Shown here piece by piece: positions 1 through 11,351 of a stretch of DNA of 64,000 nt (its first letter is position 1; each line of letters begins with the position of its first letter). The stretch is from Erodium maritimum (taxonomy: Eukaryota; Streptophyta; Magnoliopsida; Geraniales; Geraniaceae). A model generated the notes under the pieces. The model ran no database searches. It was given only the letters and a program-made list of their open reading frames with translations, and had not been told where the DNA came from. The stretch covers positions 62,114,012 to 62,178,011 of the forward strand of contig OY997590.1 in assembly GCA_963921825.1 (NCBI GenBank), in the 5' to 3' direction. The translations under genes and the position numbers were made by a program.

Positions 1-489
1 TCACACATCGTGTTATCAAACAAGCATGTTATAAAACATCATGTGATTTTCCGGTTTTAATTAATAGCCAAGTTTCGAAAATTTTTGATGCTCGGTTTAT
101 CGAAATCGTTCAAAAATGAAACTTTTGAACATTTGATCTTCGAGTTCGTCATGACGGTTCCAAACTCGTCATAACTAACAAAACAGTTTAGCCTTGGCAT
201 ATCAACCATCCAATGGTCATGCTTGGCCTAGCTCCGTCCAACGGAGCCCCGTTCGGTCCCGGTTTCGGCTCCCCGAGAGTCCCGCTCCCGAGACCCGAAA
301 AATAAAAAAAAAATTCAAAATTTCCAGATTTGAAATAATTTTCAAAAATTCATTTTACATGCATTAAATCCATAAACAATAATTTAAAACATGTTATCAA
401 TCAATTTAGCAAAACAACATGCCAAAAACGAAACTTTCAAGCAAAACCGAAACTTTGAACACCGTCTTGTGAATCCCGAAGGTAGCACG
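1..489 (-). mobile_element. Internal leader of an LTR retrotransposon (partial, runs off window)
   Basis: This stretch lies downstream of a primer-binding site when read on the minus strand, so it is the start of the internal region of the element whose 5' LTR is at 503-2097. It holds no convincing open reading frame and contains an A-rich run near 300-312. Gag and pol, if present, would lie left of the window. The superfamily cannot be told from this piece. Confidence 0.7.
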
Positions 490-501
490 GCTCTGATACC
501 A
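490..501 (-). other. Primer-binding site, tRNA-iMet type
   Basis: The plus strand reads GCTCTGATACCA, so the minus strand reads TGGTATCAGAGC, the usual match to the 3' end of initiator tRNA-Met in plant LTR elements. One base separates it from the LTR end at 503. This fixes the element's orientation as minus. Confidence 0.85.
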
Positions 502-502
502 C

Positions 503-2097
503 TGTTGGGTCTCGAGGTAGGGTTGGAGATGAACCAACTCGCAGCGGAAAATCAATGAAAACCAAGAGACGATTAAAACCATGAAACAACTAACAAAGAA
601 TGGATTCACAAGAGAAAAATTCAGCACTAGTTCTTACCAAAACAAGAACACCGGTTAACGAATGATTGGCTTGAGTCTCCAAGACGCCTACGTATCCACA
701 TGGGAATCAAAGCCACGTAGTTCTTCTCTTTGAGGACTCAAGAACACAAACATGGAGGTGGAAACTAGCCAAACCCGAAATGGCCATGGAAGAGGGAGAG
801 AAAATGTGTTTCCTATTCTTGTCTTGTGTTTGTTATGTTGAAAAAAGATGAATTAAGCATAACAAAACTCATACTTGTCCAACTAAAGGCATGGGACAAG
901 TATGGTGTCAAGTAAGGTGTAAATAGGACAAGTATGGCAAGACAAGATTGGGTTAGGTGGTGAATCACCAACACCTTAATCCTTGTCTTGCTTACTTAGT
1001 ACTAATTAATCAAGACTTGATTAATTAGTTCCATGGGCCTTGGTTGCATGGGCCTTTCATGGGCCTCTTGGAACATGGCCCGTGGCCATTTCTAACGAGG
1101 TCCCGTGATTCGCTCATCGCCTCCAAGCCTTCCATACCGGAAATGTCCAACATTATCCGACGCGATCAATCCCAAGACTCCAAGCCTTGTCTCGATCTGT
1201 GAAGTCCTATTCACTTACGGGAACATGACCCAAAACCTAGTTTTGGTCATGTCCCGAGACAACTCCCTTTTGGCCATTCTCCATAAATGTGTCAATGAGT
1301 TTCATCCTCCGGTGTGACCCTTAGGTTTATGAATGTCAATAGTTCAACGTAAAATCCTATTTTACTTGATCCTATTTAAGTGGCAACTAACGAGACTTTA
1401 GTATTGCCTGACACTACATAACGAATCGACCCTGTCGATTCTAACCTTTCCGTCGTCCCTGTCATTATCCTTTTATCTCCGATATCCTGATTGAGATAAG
1501 GCATAGAGCCGTCATCCTTATTATTCTCAATCACCGTTCCTTGATATTTGAGATGACTGAAGATATGATACCCAGTATCATGTGCATGGCCATGCTATTC
1601 TTCCAGTCACTCTCGATCAAGTGGCCGAGAACCGATATCTTTCCCATACCTTAGTATGAGGGATAAATCCCTTAGCCGTCTTTCGTGTCACTCATGTAGC
1701 CCGTCCCCAAGCCAATCCTGGCCGTTATGGAAGCCCTGTTATGGACAACGTTAGGCTCAGGTCAAACTCAGTTGTTGACTACATAGCGATCACAAAGACT
1801 CCTTGGTCTAAGGATACATGACAAGCTACAACACTGAATATGTTCATGACTTAATCTATGGCACATATTCAGGGCGGGTCGTCCAATATCATGTCCCACA
1901 TGATATCTATGATCAGACTCCGGAATCCCATTCCAATGACTAACAGAACGTAAGCCATAAAGAGCCATCTTTCATACTAGTCGCTTCTAGTGAAGCTTTG
2001 TTGACTAGCGACCCATCGAGTGTGATCTATCTCGATCTATGGTTCTATTCGCATGGTGGGCATAGATCAGAGCACACATCGATATATTACCCCAACA
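503..2097 (-). repeat. 5' LTR (about 1.6 kb) of minus-strand LTR retrotransposon
   Basis: The LTR is bounded by the inverted termini TGTTGGG and CCCAACA and abuts a tRNA-iMet primer-binding site on its left. A nearly identical copy starts at 62452 in the same orientation; the differences seen by eye are scattered single bases, so the family was active recently. Small open frames inside, such as 1105-1317, have no recognisable domain and are taken as non-coding. The 88 bases to the right (2098-2185) are unassigned and lie before the LINE. Confidence 0.85.
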
Positions 2098-2185
2098 CAT
2101 AAGTAATATAAAGCCGCTTTAATTTTATTGCTAACGATGATATATACATTTGGACATTTAGGATTGAACTACGGGCACTAAGACT

Positions 2186-4734
2186 AACATTGGGATCATG
2201 GAGAACTGCTATCCTCTCCTTCAGATATAAAAAAGGATGCTGCATCTCATTTTGCCTCAAGATTCAAAGCTCCCCCTTCTACTGGTCTATCCTTCTCAGA
2301 TTTGCCCTTCTCAACACTTTCTACTGAACAAGCTTTGTGGCTTGAAAGACCTTTTATGGAAGAAGAAGAAGTTCTCAAGGCTGTTATGGCTTGCCATTCT
2401 GAAAAGGCTCCTGGTCCAGATGGATACACTCTAAAATTCTTTCAAGTTTGTTGGCCAATCATCAAGCAAGACTTCATGCTCTTTGTCCAAGAATTTTATA
2501 GATCAGGCCAATTGGGAAAAGGTTTAAATTCCTCCTTCCTCACTCTAATACCTAAAAATGATGCTCCTCTCACATTTGATGACTTCAGACCTATTAGTCT
2601 AATGGGTGGCCCCTACAAAATTATTTCAAAACTAATCTCAACCAGATTAAGGCAAGTGATACATGGCCTAGTAGGTGATGAGCAGACAGGATTCATCTCT
2701 GGGAGACAAATTTCTGATGGCATTCTAATAGCCTCAGAAGTAGTCCATCATCTCAAACATAATCCCCAAAAGGCAGTGATCTTTAAGGCAGACTTTGAAA
2801 AGGCCTTTGATAAGGTCAGTTGGAGTTTCATTATGCAGGTACTAACTAGAATGGGGTTTGGCTATAGATGGAAATTGTGGATCATCTCTTGCTTAAGAGC
2901 AAATGTGTCTGTTCTGATTAATGGCTCTCCAAGTCCTGACTTCAAAATGAGTAGGGGCCTTAAACAAGGATGTGTTATCTCCCCTCTTTTATTTGTAATT
3001 GTTGCTGAGGCTCTCAACCAGATCATGAAGAGTGGAATTCAGGCAAACCAATTCAAAGGAATTCAATTACCCTCAGATGGACCCTCAATCTCTCACCTCC
3101 AGTTTGCTGATGACACAGTCTTTTTCCTGCAATCAGATCAACAAAGTGCCTCAGCTCTCAAATTTGCACTCTCCATATTTCATTTGGCTACTGGCCTTGC
3201 AGTCAATTTTGATAAATCAATGCTTATCCCTATCAATTTGGATGAGGGTGAAAAATTAGAGTGGATACAAACTCTGGAATGCTCAGTTGGAACCTTTCCT
3301 TTCAACTACTTGGGATTTTCCCTAGGTGCTAATCCAAAAAGAATGATAACATGGGAGCCAATCATCAATAAGTTCAAATCAGCTCTGAGCCTTTGGCAAG
3401 CCAAGCAATTATCTCTAGGGGGGCAGGATAACTCTCATCAATTCAACTCTTAGTGCCCTGCCACTATATTACTTCTCCATTATCAAGGCCCCAAAAGGAG
3501 TAATAAAAATCATAGAATCCTGGCAGAGGAGATTTTTATGGCATGGAAAATCTGAGGCCAAATACTTCAGCAAGGTTAGATGGGATAAAGTCTGTAAACC
3601 TAAGAAATTGGGGGGTTTGGGAGTAAAAATCTTAGCCAGAATGAATATAGCCCTCCTAGCAAAGTGGTGGTGGAGATTTGTTGTGGAAAGAGACTCACTA
3701 TGGAAAGCTGTCATATGTAGTAAATTTGGTTGGCATCCTGCAGAATGGGATTTATCAAATTTTTCAGAAATTGGAAATCAAAGTTTCATGAATCATGTAT
3801 TAGCTCTAAATGCTGACCCTCTTTTCTCTGATCTATTTGGAATTAAAGGACTATCTTGGAAGATAGGCTCTGGTGATAGAGTCTTTTTTGGAAGGATATA
3901 TGGTGGGGGGATATGGCTTTAAAACATCTATTTCCAAGGCTCTTTCTCCTCTCTCAGAACAAAAATCTACTAATCTCAGAAGCCAAATTTGATGGTTCCT
4001 GGGATCTAAGGTTCAGGTCAACTCCAAGAGGAAGAGCTGAAAGTGATTGGCTAGCTCTCCAACAAATTCTTCAAGGTGTTACTCTCTCCAATCAGACTGA
4101 TCAACTAATATGGACTTGGGACTCAAAAGGCTTCTCAGTCAAAAAACTTTATGCATTGGTAGACAACTCCTCTTCTGCAAATGTGATTAATGCTGGATGG
4201 ACAAAATCAATATGGATCCCTGATATCCCTCCTAAAATAGCAGCTTTCAACTGGTTAGCATGCTTGGATGCTATACCATCAAAGTGTTTCTTGGAATCAA
4301 GAGGACTTTTGCTCAATCTAGAACAGATCACCTGTCCCATGTGCTCTAATGACTTGGAAGATGGATCCCACATTTTATTACACTGCTTATTAGCCTGGAG
4401 GATTTGGGGAAAGGTTTTAGCCTGGTGGGGAATTAAATGGGTGATCCCAAAAACTGTCAAAGAGCTATATCTCATCTGGCCTTTGCTGATCAAGTCCACT
4501 CTCAGAAAAAGCTGGCTCAAAATAATTCACATTGTGTGTTGGCAGCTGTGGTTGGCAAGGAATAACAAGGTGTTCAATGATACAAATACTTCAGCAGAGG
4601 AGATATTTCAGAAAATCATCAATCAATCTTATAGCTGGGAGTGGGCAAAATTCAAAGAGGCAGGGTATTTCTTCTCAATAAATATGTGGCAATCAGCCCC
4701 TCAGTCTTGTATCACTTGGAGAAAGACACAGTAG
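2186..4734 (+). pseudogene. LINE ORF2 reverse transcriptase with zf-RVT domain, frameshifted
   Basis: The product is the LINE reverse transcriptase that copies element RNA into a nicked target. The frame from 2186 to about 3420 holds the fingers and palm, with the catalytic FADD motif near 3103-3115 and the conserved run KAPGPDG near 2404. The reading frame then shifts at a run of six G (3418-3423) and shifts back near a run of T (about 3886-3891). The last part, from about 3913, carries the zf-RVT region with a CPMC motif and an H-X4-HC pair (about 4335-4385). The two shifts are in homopolymers and are opposite, so they could be old mutations or assembly errors. The N-terminal endonuclease is absent. 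Confidence 0.85.
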
Positions 4735-5651
4735 CACATTCAATACTAGAAGCCCTTCTTTTATTTTGTTTCTCCTGGTTTGATGAAGGATGCTTTTGCT
4801 TTCTTGGGACTCAAGCAACCTTTTGTTTTCTGGTTTGGGGGTGTTCTGGGGTGGTGGTTGGGTGGGTTGGGGGAGTCATTTTCGAGTGATGTTTTTTAAG
4901 TTTTTTCTCCCTCTCTCCCTTCTCTTTTCTGAGGTTCATTGCCTCTGGGGTGTTTTTGATTCCATTTTGGAGTGGGGGTTGTTTGGTGATATTGTGTATG
5001 GTTTGGTAAGGAGTGTTTTTCTTTCTTTTGAGTCTTCAGGTGAAGTACTTCCAGCCTGGTGTTCACTTTTGGATCTCTGCATCTCAACTAAGCAGTCTCT
5101 ACATCATCTTGGGGCTTATCATTGCAGTCCCTCATCAGTTTGTCTTCAAGAACTCTGCATTCAATTTTGTCCTTCAATTGGGGGCATCCCTATGCAGTTC
5201 CTCACCAGTTCTTACGGAACTCCTGGACCTCTTCAATGACTTTGGCCTGCTCACTTTATGTTCTCAATTGGTCATGCTGCTCATTTCAGTTTGGAGCATT
5301 TCAACCACATCAGTTTAAAGAACTTCAGTCTCTAATCTCCATCTACAACTACTTCGGATCCAATTAGGTTTTGCAGATCATTAGGGAGATGTTTACTCCT
5401 GCTTTTATCTTGTTTTTTGGGGTTTCTAGGCTCTCTTTCTGCAGGTTTTGGTTGAGATTTCCTTTCTCTTACTCTCGTTTTGGGATCTCTCTTGGAAGAT
5501 GGGTTCGGTTTGCACTGTTTGGGTTTCTTGCGGTTCAAGTCACTTGGTTTCTTGGGTCACAAGTCTCATTACTTTTGTTTGATCTTAGTGGGTTGTGTTG
5601 TGTTGATTCAATGTTGTAACATTAGGGTTCTATTTTGTAACTTCTCTTTCA

Positions 5652-5695
5652 CCTCGAAAGAGGCTTAATTTAAATTTTCTTTGCCGATAAAAAAA
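5652..5695 (+). other. LINE 3' hairpin and tail
   Basis: A small hairpin CCTC-GAAA-GAGG (5652-5663) is followed by an AT-rich stretch and the end GCCGATAAAAAAA. The same layout ends the LINE at 23673 (minus strand), and similar layouts end the ORF1-only elements. Such 3' hairpins are likely recognised by the LINE reverse transcriptase; that role is inferred. Confidence 0.6.
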
Positions 5696-5719
5696 GAGAG
5701 TATTGAAAGCAGTTAACTA

Positions 5720-6442
5720 CTGAGTCACATCCTACATGTCACTACGACTTGTCCAGTTATTATATCATATAAACGTTCGTTCCAGTCTTATTATTACCTA
5801 GCATGCATACTAGTAACTTTTCGTAATTAAACCGGCATTCGCTACTTTCTATACCTCAAGACGATACCACAGCAGCGTCTCCTAGCTGCTGACAACCGGG
5901 CCAACACCGTCTTCTAGGGCGAAGTCCGCGTCTGGGTTTAACTCTGGTCTTTTCTTCGATCGAAGCTGGACTCTAATTTAAAACGAAAGCCACAATTAAA
6001 ACCGATTTCACAATTTAATTTAAAAGGGTACGACAGTTTCAATTTAAATGAAAAGAAAGTTGTTTTGAAACAATTAGGGTTTTGAGATCTGTTTTGGGTG
6101 GTGTTGGATCGAAACAGAAATAAATTTAAATTAAAGAAATTGATATGTTTAAAAGGGATTTTGATTAAAAACAAACTCAGTTCTGTTTGAATGAAGAAAA
6201 GAATTTTAAACGAAAATAAATCGGTTTCTAAATATTTTGGGTTTAATTGAAAAGGGTAGCTCAATTGGTGATAGCATCACTCAAGGAAATGCTATAAAGG
6301 GTGAGGTCTTGGGTTCAAGTCTCACCAACAACCTAGGTTGTTATTTGTCTGTGGACAATACACCAGAGGGGTTGGGGTGTATTGGGCTGCAGACCTAACA
6401 TCGCCGCGCGTGGGGCCCTGTGTGGCATGGCGGGATGTTACA
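5720..6442 (-). repeat. Diverged Tekay-like LTR remnant
   Basis: Read on the minus strand, this region resembles the middle of the Tekay LTR at 13120-13360: it shares the CGCCCGAGAAGATGG-like stretch, the CAGCAGCTAGGAG run and the GCATGCATAG region in the same order, with many substitutions. On the minus strand it appears to start with TGTAACATCCCG at 6442, a typical LTR 5' terminus. The left boundary is vague. No partner LTR or internal region was found, so this is a solo or fragmentary copy. Confidence 0.5.
6250..6442 (+). mobile_element. tRNA-derived SINE candidate
   Basis: A box-A-like TAGCTCAATTGG (6257-6268) is followed 43 bases later by a box-B-like GGTTCAAGTCTC (6312-6323), the internal RNA polymerase III promoter of tRNA genes and tRNA-derived SINEs. 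The 5' part resembles the D-arm of a tRNA, but no full cloverleaf with an anticodon stem is obvious, so it is not called a tRNA. The 3' end is unclear and overlaps the terminus of the LTR remnant, so this could also be a tRNA-like segment inside that LTR. Confidence 0.45.
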
Positions 6443-6539
6443 GTAATTCTAAGTGTATGATTAAAATTGCATGAGTAATCACCGTATATATAGGATAGAA
6501 ACGTAAAAATTAACAAATAGATTTAGGTTTTTTTATATT

Positions 6540-6715
6540 ATTTAGTAACCTATCGGTCCGGGTCGGGTAGTACCAATCCCAAGCCCGATTAAAACCCGAT
6601 CAAACTAATCCGTACCCGGCCCGTTTGTATAATAGGCCGGGTCTGGCCTGATTTTTTTGGGTCGGGCAGGTCGGGTCCCCGTCGGGTCCGGGTATGGTTG
6701 TCATCCCTTTTTCCA
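6540..6715. repeat. GGTCGGGT-rich segment, probable hAT terminus remnant
   Basis: The segment is full of GGTCGGGT and its complement and ends near 6711 in GACAACCATACCC-like sequence when read on the minus strand. These features resemble the subterminal repeats and termini of the hAT element at 36860-42537. No matching left terminus or 8-bp target duplication could be defined. Confidence 0.35.
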
Positions 6716-6789
6716 GATCCAAAAGGTCAATCTAACTAGTAGGTGTAGCCCTAACCTTTATAAGTAGCTCTTTGTTTTTATAGTTCAAG

Positions 6790-7090
6790 GTATTATATAG
6801 ATATATGGGTGATATCCAATGCAAACTACCCCTTATCGTGCATACTACGAACTCATAAGAGTTGTAGGATGCGAGCACGCTAATGTTATTGAAGCGCACC
6901 AGATGCGTACACGTGTCTTAACTCTACAAGATGTGCACGCTGATGTCATCAAAGCGCACCGAGTGATGGTACCTTGCATACAAAGGTGTTGATACTTACA
7001 TGTAAAGTGTTGGTACCATACATACAAAAGTGTTGGTACCTAATATACAATGGTATTGGTACCTTACATACATGGGTGATGATACCTTTG
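6790..7090. repeat. Degenerate terminal-repeat sequence plus short tandem repeats
   Basis: The stretch 6810-6960 has the same kind of sequence as the inverted-repeat elements at 37629-37966: a 'gtgcatactacgaactca' block, then GC-rich ACGTGT blocks. It contains two diverged copies of a block with AGCGCACC. From about 6965 to 7085 there are four to five imperfect copies of a 25-28 base unit built around TTGGTACC and CATACA. No gene is seen. Confidence 0.45.
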
Positions 7091-7850
7091 TGCGTTGCAG
7101 AAGTGGTCAACACGCACTACAGTGTGATCAAATGGCGGAAAAGTTCGCGTTATTTACAAAATTGTCATTGTGCGAAAAGATACATATGTTCGCATTTTGG
7201 GCGATCTGATTACGTCACATGGGTCGTACCTTGTGGCTTATCTTGGTTCTTAGTTTTCATAATAAGGTGTGATTTGTATTTGATATATAGGCTCATTATC
7301 TAGTATAAAGAGAACATAAGATATAAAGTGAAAACTATTTTTGACAGAGTTTTACTAGAAAATGTTATATTTTAAAATTGTGAAAAATGTTTAAAATGAT
7401 GAACATAAAATCATACATGCTTCATTATATTTAACATATTGTTTCATGATTTTGAAAAAAAAAACAATTTCACTATTCTTTACAGAGTTTTATACAAAAT
7501 GATATAATGATTTTTTTAAATGATGAACATGAAACCATAAATATTTCGTTATATTTAATATATTGTTTCAAACCAACTAAAAATAAACGTTTCATAATAA
7601 GAAATTTAATGTTTCATTTTTCGAAGCCATTCACATAGGAAAATGTGTATAAACATCTTTTAGAATATATATATTTTTATATGCTTCCATACTTCTAAAT
7701 TTGATTATATGCTTTATATTATTTTGAAGACTAAAATTCCCTCATTAGAGTTGAAACAACCTTTTTTTCTTCTTCTCAATTCACTTTTCTCTTTTTGCTC
7801 ATTGAAATCACATCATATCTCTTCTCTTTCTTTTTGTCCATGAACAAACC
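7091..7850. other. AT-rich intergenic stretch, no gene seen
   Basis: This part is AT-rich with repeated phrases such as ATTTAATATATTGTTTCA (about 7430 and 7555), suggesting an old internal duplication. The open frame at 6974-7303 has no recognisable domain. Just before the DELLA remnant, 7760-7840 is pyrimidine-rich, like a plant 5' UTR. Confidence 0.5.
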
Positions 7851-7852
7851 AT

Positions 7853-8262
7853 GAAAGATTATCTTTACAAAAACTCGGTTGCAGCTCGAGGAAGACTACA
7901 TGTGTCTCTTCTTTATTCTCTAATGTCGGTAAGGCCAAGGGTGAAGAATAGGACATCACTGGCGGCACGGACGAGCTACTTGCTGTATTGGGTTACAAGG
8001 TGCGAACTTCCTACATGGCTAACGCAACAATCTTTTTCTACCTCATGTGATATTGGGCTTGAATTCATACCTTCTTCATCAACACCATGGTGTTTTCTAT
8101 CGTTCGGGACATGGGCTCTTACCCGATGCTCTCAAGTTACATGAAGGAGACAAGCTCATAGTTCAGGACTTTCAGAATATGCTCATGCGGACTTTATCAT
8201 GGCTGTTAATGTCAAGGAATTGTGTAAAAAAGATGAAGAGACTGTTAGAGAACAAAAATTAG
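7853..8262 (+). pseudogene. DELLA-domain (GAI/RGA-type) gene fragment
   Basis: One frame at 7961-8026 encodes the hallmark DELLAVLGYKVR run of gibberellin-signalling repressors, preceded by GKAKGEE, as in the N-terminus of GAI/RGA proteins. The match starts around 7922 and dies out after about 8026. An in-frame TAG at 7949-7951 interrupts it, and no GRAS domain (VHIID, PFYRE or SAW motifs) follows. An upstream ATG at 7851 in another frame could be the remains of the start. The rest, to 8262, is open in another frame but unrecognised. DELLA proteins bind the GID1 receptor through this motif and repress growth; this copy cannot make a working protein. It is either an old pseudogene or a piece carried by a transposon. 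Confidence 0.65.
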
Positions 8263-8670
8263 GTTTTGTTAGAGAATAGAAAAGAGAGTTGAGATATATC
8301 ATATATGTTACCGATTAAATTATTTAATTGACTAAATTTATAAGCTTAAAATAAGTGAAGGCAAAATAGTACTTTCACTCATCACTAACTCACACATGGT
8401 GTCACATGACTAACACAATGGAGTATTATGTTAGTGTTTTAATGGAATATGCTCAAACATTCGTGGACCGAACATAAGGATACTATAATGAATTAAACAA
8501 ATATAAGGGTACCAAAAGATCTGTGGAATGAACATAAGGGTACCATAATGTATTTAACCCCAGGATTAATAATGATAGACGAATATAGTACACTCTTATA
8601 AAGTATTAGCAGTACACTCTTGAGTCTATGCATCCGGTCCAGAAGACGACGTTGCAATGCTAGTTTGTTT
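8263..8670. other. AT-rich spacer, no gene seen
   Basis: The only structure noticed is a diverged repeat of phrases such as GAACATAAGGGTACCA (about 8470-8550), which may be the end of a small unidentified element. Confidence 0.4.
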
Positions 8671-8673
8671 CTT

Positions 8674-10112
8674 TTATCTGGTGAAGTGAAGATAGCTGGG
8701 ACTCTTCAAAGAAATAGTCTGATTCTTCGAAGGACCACCATTTCTCAAAGGCTTAGGGACAACGTCCTTCCAAGGGCTACTCTGCTGATCAGACAAACTA
8801 ATGACCACACCAGAATCTGAAAATTGTTCAGGTTCGGGTCGGGTCCGTTCTGTCAGCTGTTCCTGGTTGGGATGGGTCGGATCTATCAGTTGCTCTAGGT
8901 CGGACCAGGTCGAATATGCTTGGACTAGACATACACGGGTTGATTGACCTGCAAGCAACCCGTCTGACCCAATTACCTCGCGCTCACGACCCAACATCAG
9001 ACTCTCTCAAATCTCTGCTCCATCAGAATCGAAATTTACGGCATGATTAAGGCCACAATTCACGGAAAGGATCTATTCATAATATTTACCATTCGAAACT
9101 AGATTGAGGGAATCAGAAATCAAATTCAAATCTGTGGCCGGAGATCTCTCCATATCGCCTGAAACACGCCCACGACTCACGTCATCGGAGAAATACGGCC
9201 ACGTCGGAGAAAGCTCGGACTTCGAAAGGACCATCTCAACACCTTGCGCCAACACACCGGCACAATATAGAGTGCTCTGTTCCACCATTTTTACTGGCCT
9301 CAGGCACATCTGTACATCTGAAGTCGATCTTGATGAAACACAGGCTACCTTCGATTACAAGCTTCCCTTAAAACCTTGGGAAGACTCACCCAACATCCCT
9401 AAGCCTATGCTCTATTTCAAGCTAGAATATGGGTTCACCTTCCTACTTCTGGAACGAGAAACAAAAAGGTGATACCCGTTCACCTTCAGGCCATTCAAAC
9501 TCTCTATTTCTTGAGTCGCCGATTCTTTCACTCAGAATCGCACAAAAATGTAAAGTTGATGCTTGCGGTTTGGGCGACTAAGAACACTCGATTAAACGAC
9601 TTCTCCAAAAGGTTCAAAAGTGTGCTTGAGCCGATCCTCTGTTGTCCTATAGGGAAGATTGCAGACAAACACATCCTCCTCTATGATCTGCCTCAAAAGG
9701 ATGGTCTTGTGCGAGATCGACTGTGGCTCCAAACCAGCACCAGCCTGCTCTCCCATATCCTACGATCGTTTCCTTCTTCGTCTGGGTCCACGTACCAAAC
9801 TATTTGAAGCAATCCGATCATCCAGCAAAGCTTTAATCTGCATCTCAGGAGTGACCGTGTCTCCTTTTATAGTAGAACCAACTCGCTTCTTTGTATCATA
9901 AACAAGGTTCTTGCCCTTGACATGCTGGTCCTTTGATCTGGCTTTGCCCTTGACTTGTCGGACCTGAGCGCCTGAACGAGCTCGGTAGAAACATATTTCT
10001 TATACCTCGTCACCGAAATCGTACAGAAGGAAGAAAATGAAAGAAGCTTGAGATTGGCCCCTTCGTTGCTCCTTCCTCTACTCAGAGGCTTAAGCTTAGG
10101 AGGTTTTTCCAT
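8674..10112 (-). pseudogene. LINE ORF1 remnant with RRM domain
   Basis: Reading right to left, an ATG at 10112 opens a lysine-rich N-terminus. The region near 9480-9680 encodes an RRM-like fold with VFVCNLPY as the RNP2 strand and, later, an EIESLNGLKVNGYHLFV stretch that closely parallels EIETLNGFKLNG in the copy at 44750-45040. A proline- and glutamate-rich stretch and an SSPWKD motif follow near 8770. This order (basic N-terminus, RRM, PWKD, tail) matches the two ORF1-only LINEs at 43825 and 48668. The frame is broken several times and the 3' end with its hairpin is not found, so it is an old, truncated copy. In LINEs the ORF1 protein binds element RNA. Confidence 0.6.
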
Positions 10113-10224
10113 TTTTGTTGCGTTTATGTTGGTCTGCAGATGGGGTTGTTGTCGTGGCTTCTTATTGAAAGGACTTGGGTGACAAGCTTTCAAGGTGGCT
10201 TAAAAGTATAAACCTTTTACATTC

Positions 10225-10990
10225 GTCTCCCTCTCTCACATAACAAAACTACAACCGGACAACTACCTAGTATGGAAGGTACATATAAAATCCATATTTG
10301 AGAGATTTGATCTCTACAAATTCTTGGATGGGTTTCATCCAACACCGAATGAAATGATTGTATCAGGTGATACTGAAAAGAAAACAACTCTGAATGTTGG
10401 TTTACTTTTTTACGTACGCAAGATCAGGATCGTCCCTTGTATGGTGCCTTGCTTGGCACTTTATCGCCGCTGGTTGTGTGTCTCGTCACAAAAAAAAATT
10501 ACAACAGGGATGTATGGACTCTTTTGGAGTAAGCTTTTACAATAGTAACTCGTGGACACATGAATCAACTTAAGGAGAAGTTGCGACTATTATCTAAAGG
10601 CAACCATTCGATTACGAACTATATGTGCTCCATTAAGGTAACTATTGATATGCTTGCTTCCTTTGGTTGAGCAGTTGATAAAGAGGACCTTACAAACTAT
10701 GTGCTTTGTGGCCTAGACGAGTCATTTTAGGAGCTCCATGAGAAACTCATTAACCTGGAACTCTCCTTTGTCACACAAAGACAACTAACAAGATGGCTAC
10801 AACATACTCACAATGCAAATGTACTCTAATAAAAAATGTCCTCGACCAAATCACTCTCAACAGTGGATGCACGTCCTTCTCAATTTTAGCAACGCGCAAA
10901 CACACCACTGGCGAGCAAGTCATTTAGGGTCGTTGTCAATGGTGCAAAATTTACCATCACCCTATCATAGAGTGGTCCTATCTGGCCATC
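10225..10990 (+). pseudogene. Copia gag remnant
   Basis: Across shifting frames the sequence encodes the conserved plant Copia gag order: NYLVWK near 10262, DLYKFLDG near 10311, a DQDRPLYGALLGTLSP block near 10422, VWTLLE near 10515, MNQLKEKLRLLSKG near 10563, and a YVLCGLDE block near 10697. A decayed zinc knuckle (CQWC-X4-H, last cysteine lost) lies near 10940. Several stop codons and frameshifts are present. No LTR, protease or integrase of this element was recognised, so only a fragment survives. Gag forms the virus-like particle of such elements. Confidence 0.65.
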
Positions 10991-11351
10991 GCTCTCCATT
11001 CAGATCGCCCCATATTTTTCTTGTATGAATAATATGTTAGTCAGACAACTAGAGCCGATATCGTAGACACTTATTTTATGTCTTTAACTGTTTCTATCTA
11101 AACTACGATATCAGGTAGACCCTTTCGATAGTCCAGGTACTAGGACACATGCATGTAAGATCCTAGCCATATATTAAAGCCTTAGATGTGTCCGGTTTCT
11201 TTCTTTGTTTATGAAATAAAATGTATCATCCATCCTTTAGAAAAAGATTCATCGTCATAAGTAATTAATGAGTCATAATACGCCGATAGGAATTGTGCTT
11301 TCCCCAATAATTTACATACTCTCGTACTTAATTCGGTAGATTAATTTGATT
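10991..11351. other. Spacer, no gene seen
   Basis: No open frame or repeat of note. The right end is a run of T (11350-11356) that begins the next repeat, probably the A tail of a minus-strand element. Confidence 0.4.

Larger units (their letters stand above)
2186..5695 (+). mobile_element. L1-type LINE, 5' truncated, with ORF2 remnant and 3' UTR
   Basis: The element keeps the reverse transcriptase and the C-terminal zinc-finger part of ORF2, followed by about 960 bases of 3' UTR and a short A tail at 5689-5695. The endonuclease and all of ORF1 are missing, which is typical of 5' truncation during reverse transcription. The left end is placed near 2186 because the coding similarity begins there, just after an in-frame stop. 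I could not find a convincing target-site duplication. Confidence 0.85.

Noticed and set aside
6250-6330. Functional tRNA gene
   Set aside because: A and B boxes are present but no cloverleaf with acceptor pairing and anticodon loop could be drawn; more likely a SINE.
9104-9807. Plus-strand frames of 112-122 residues
   Set aside because: They are opposite the RRM-type ORF1 remnant and have no domain of their own.
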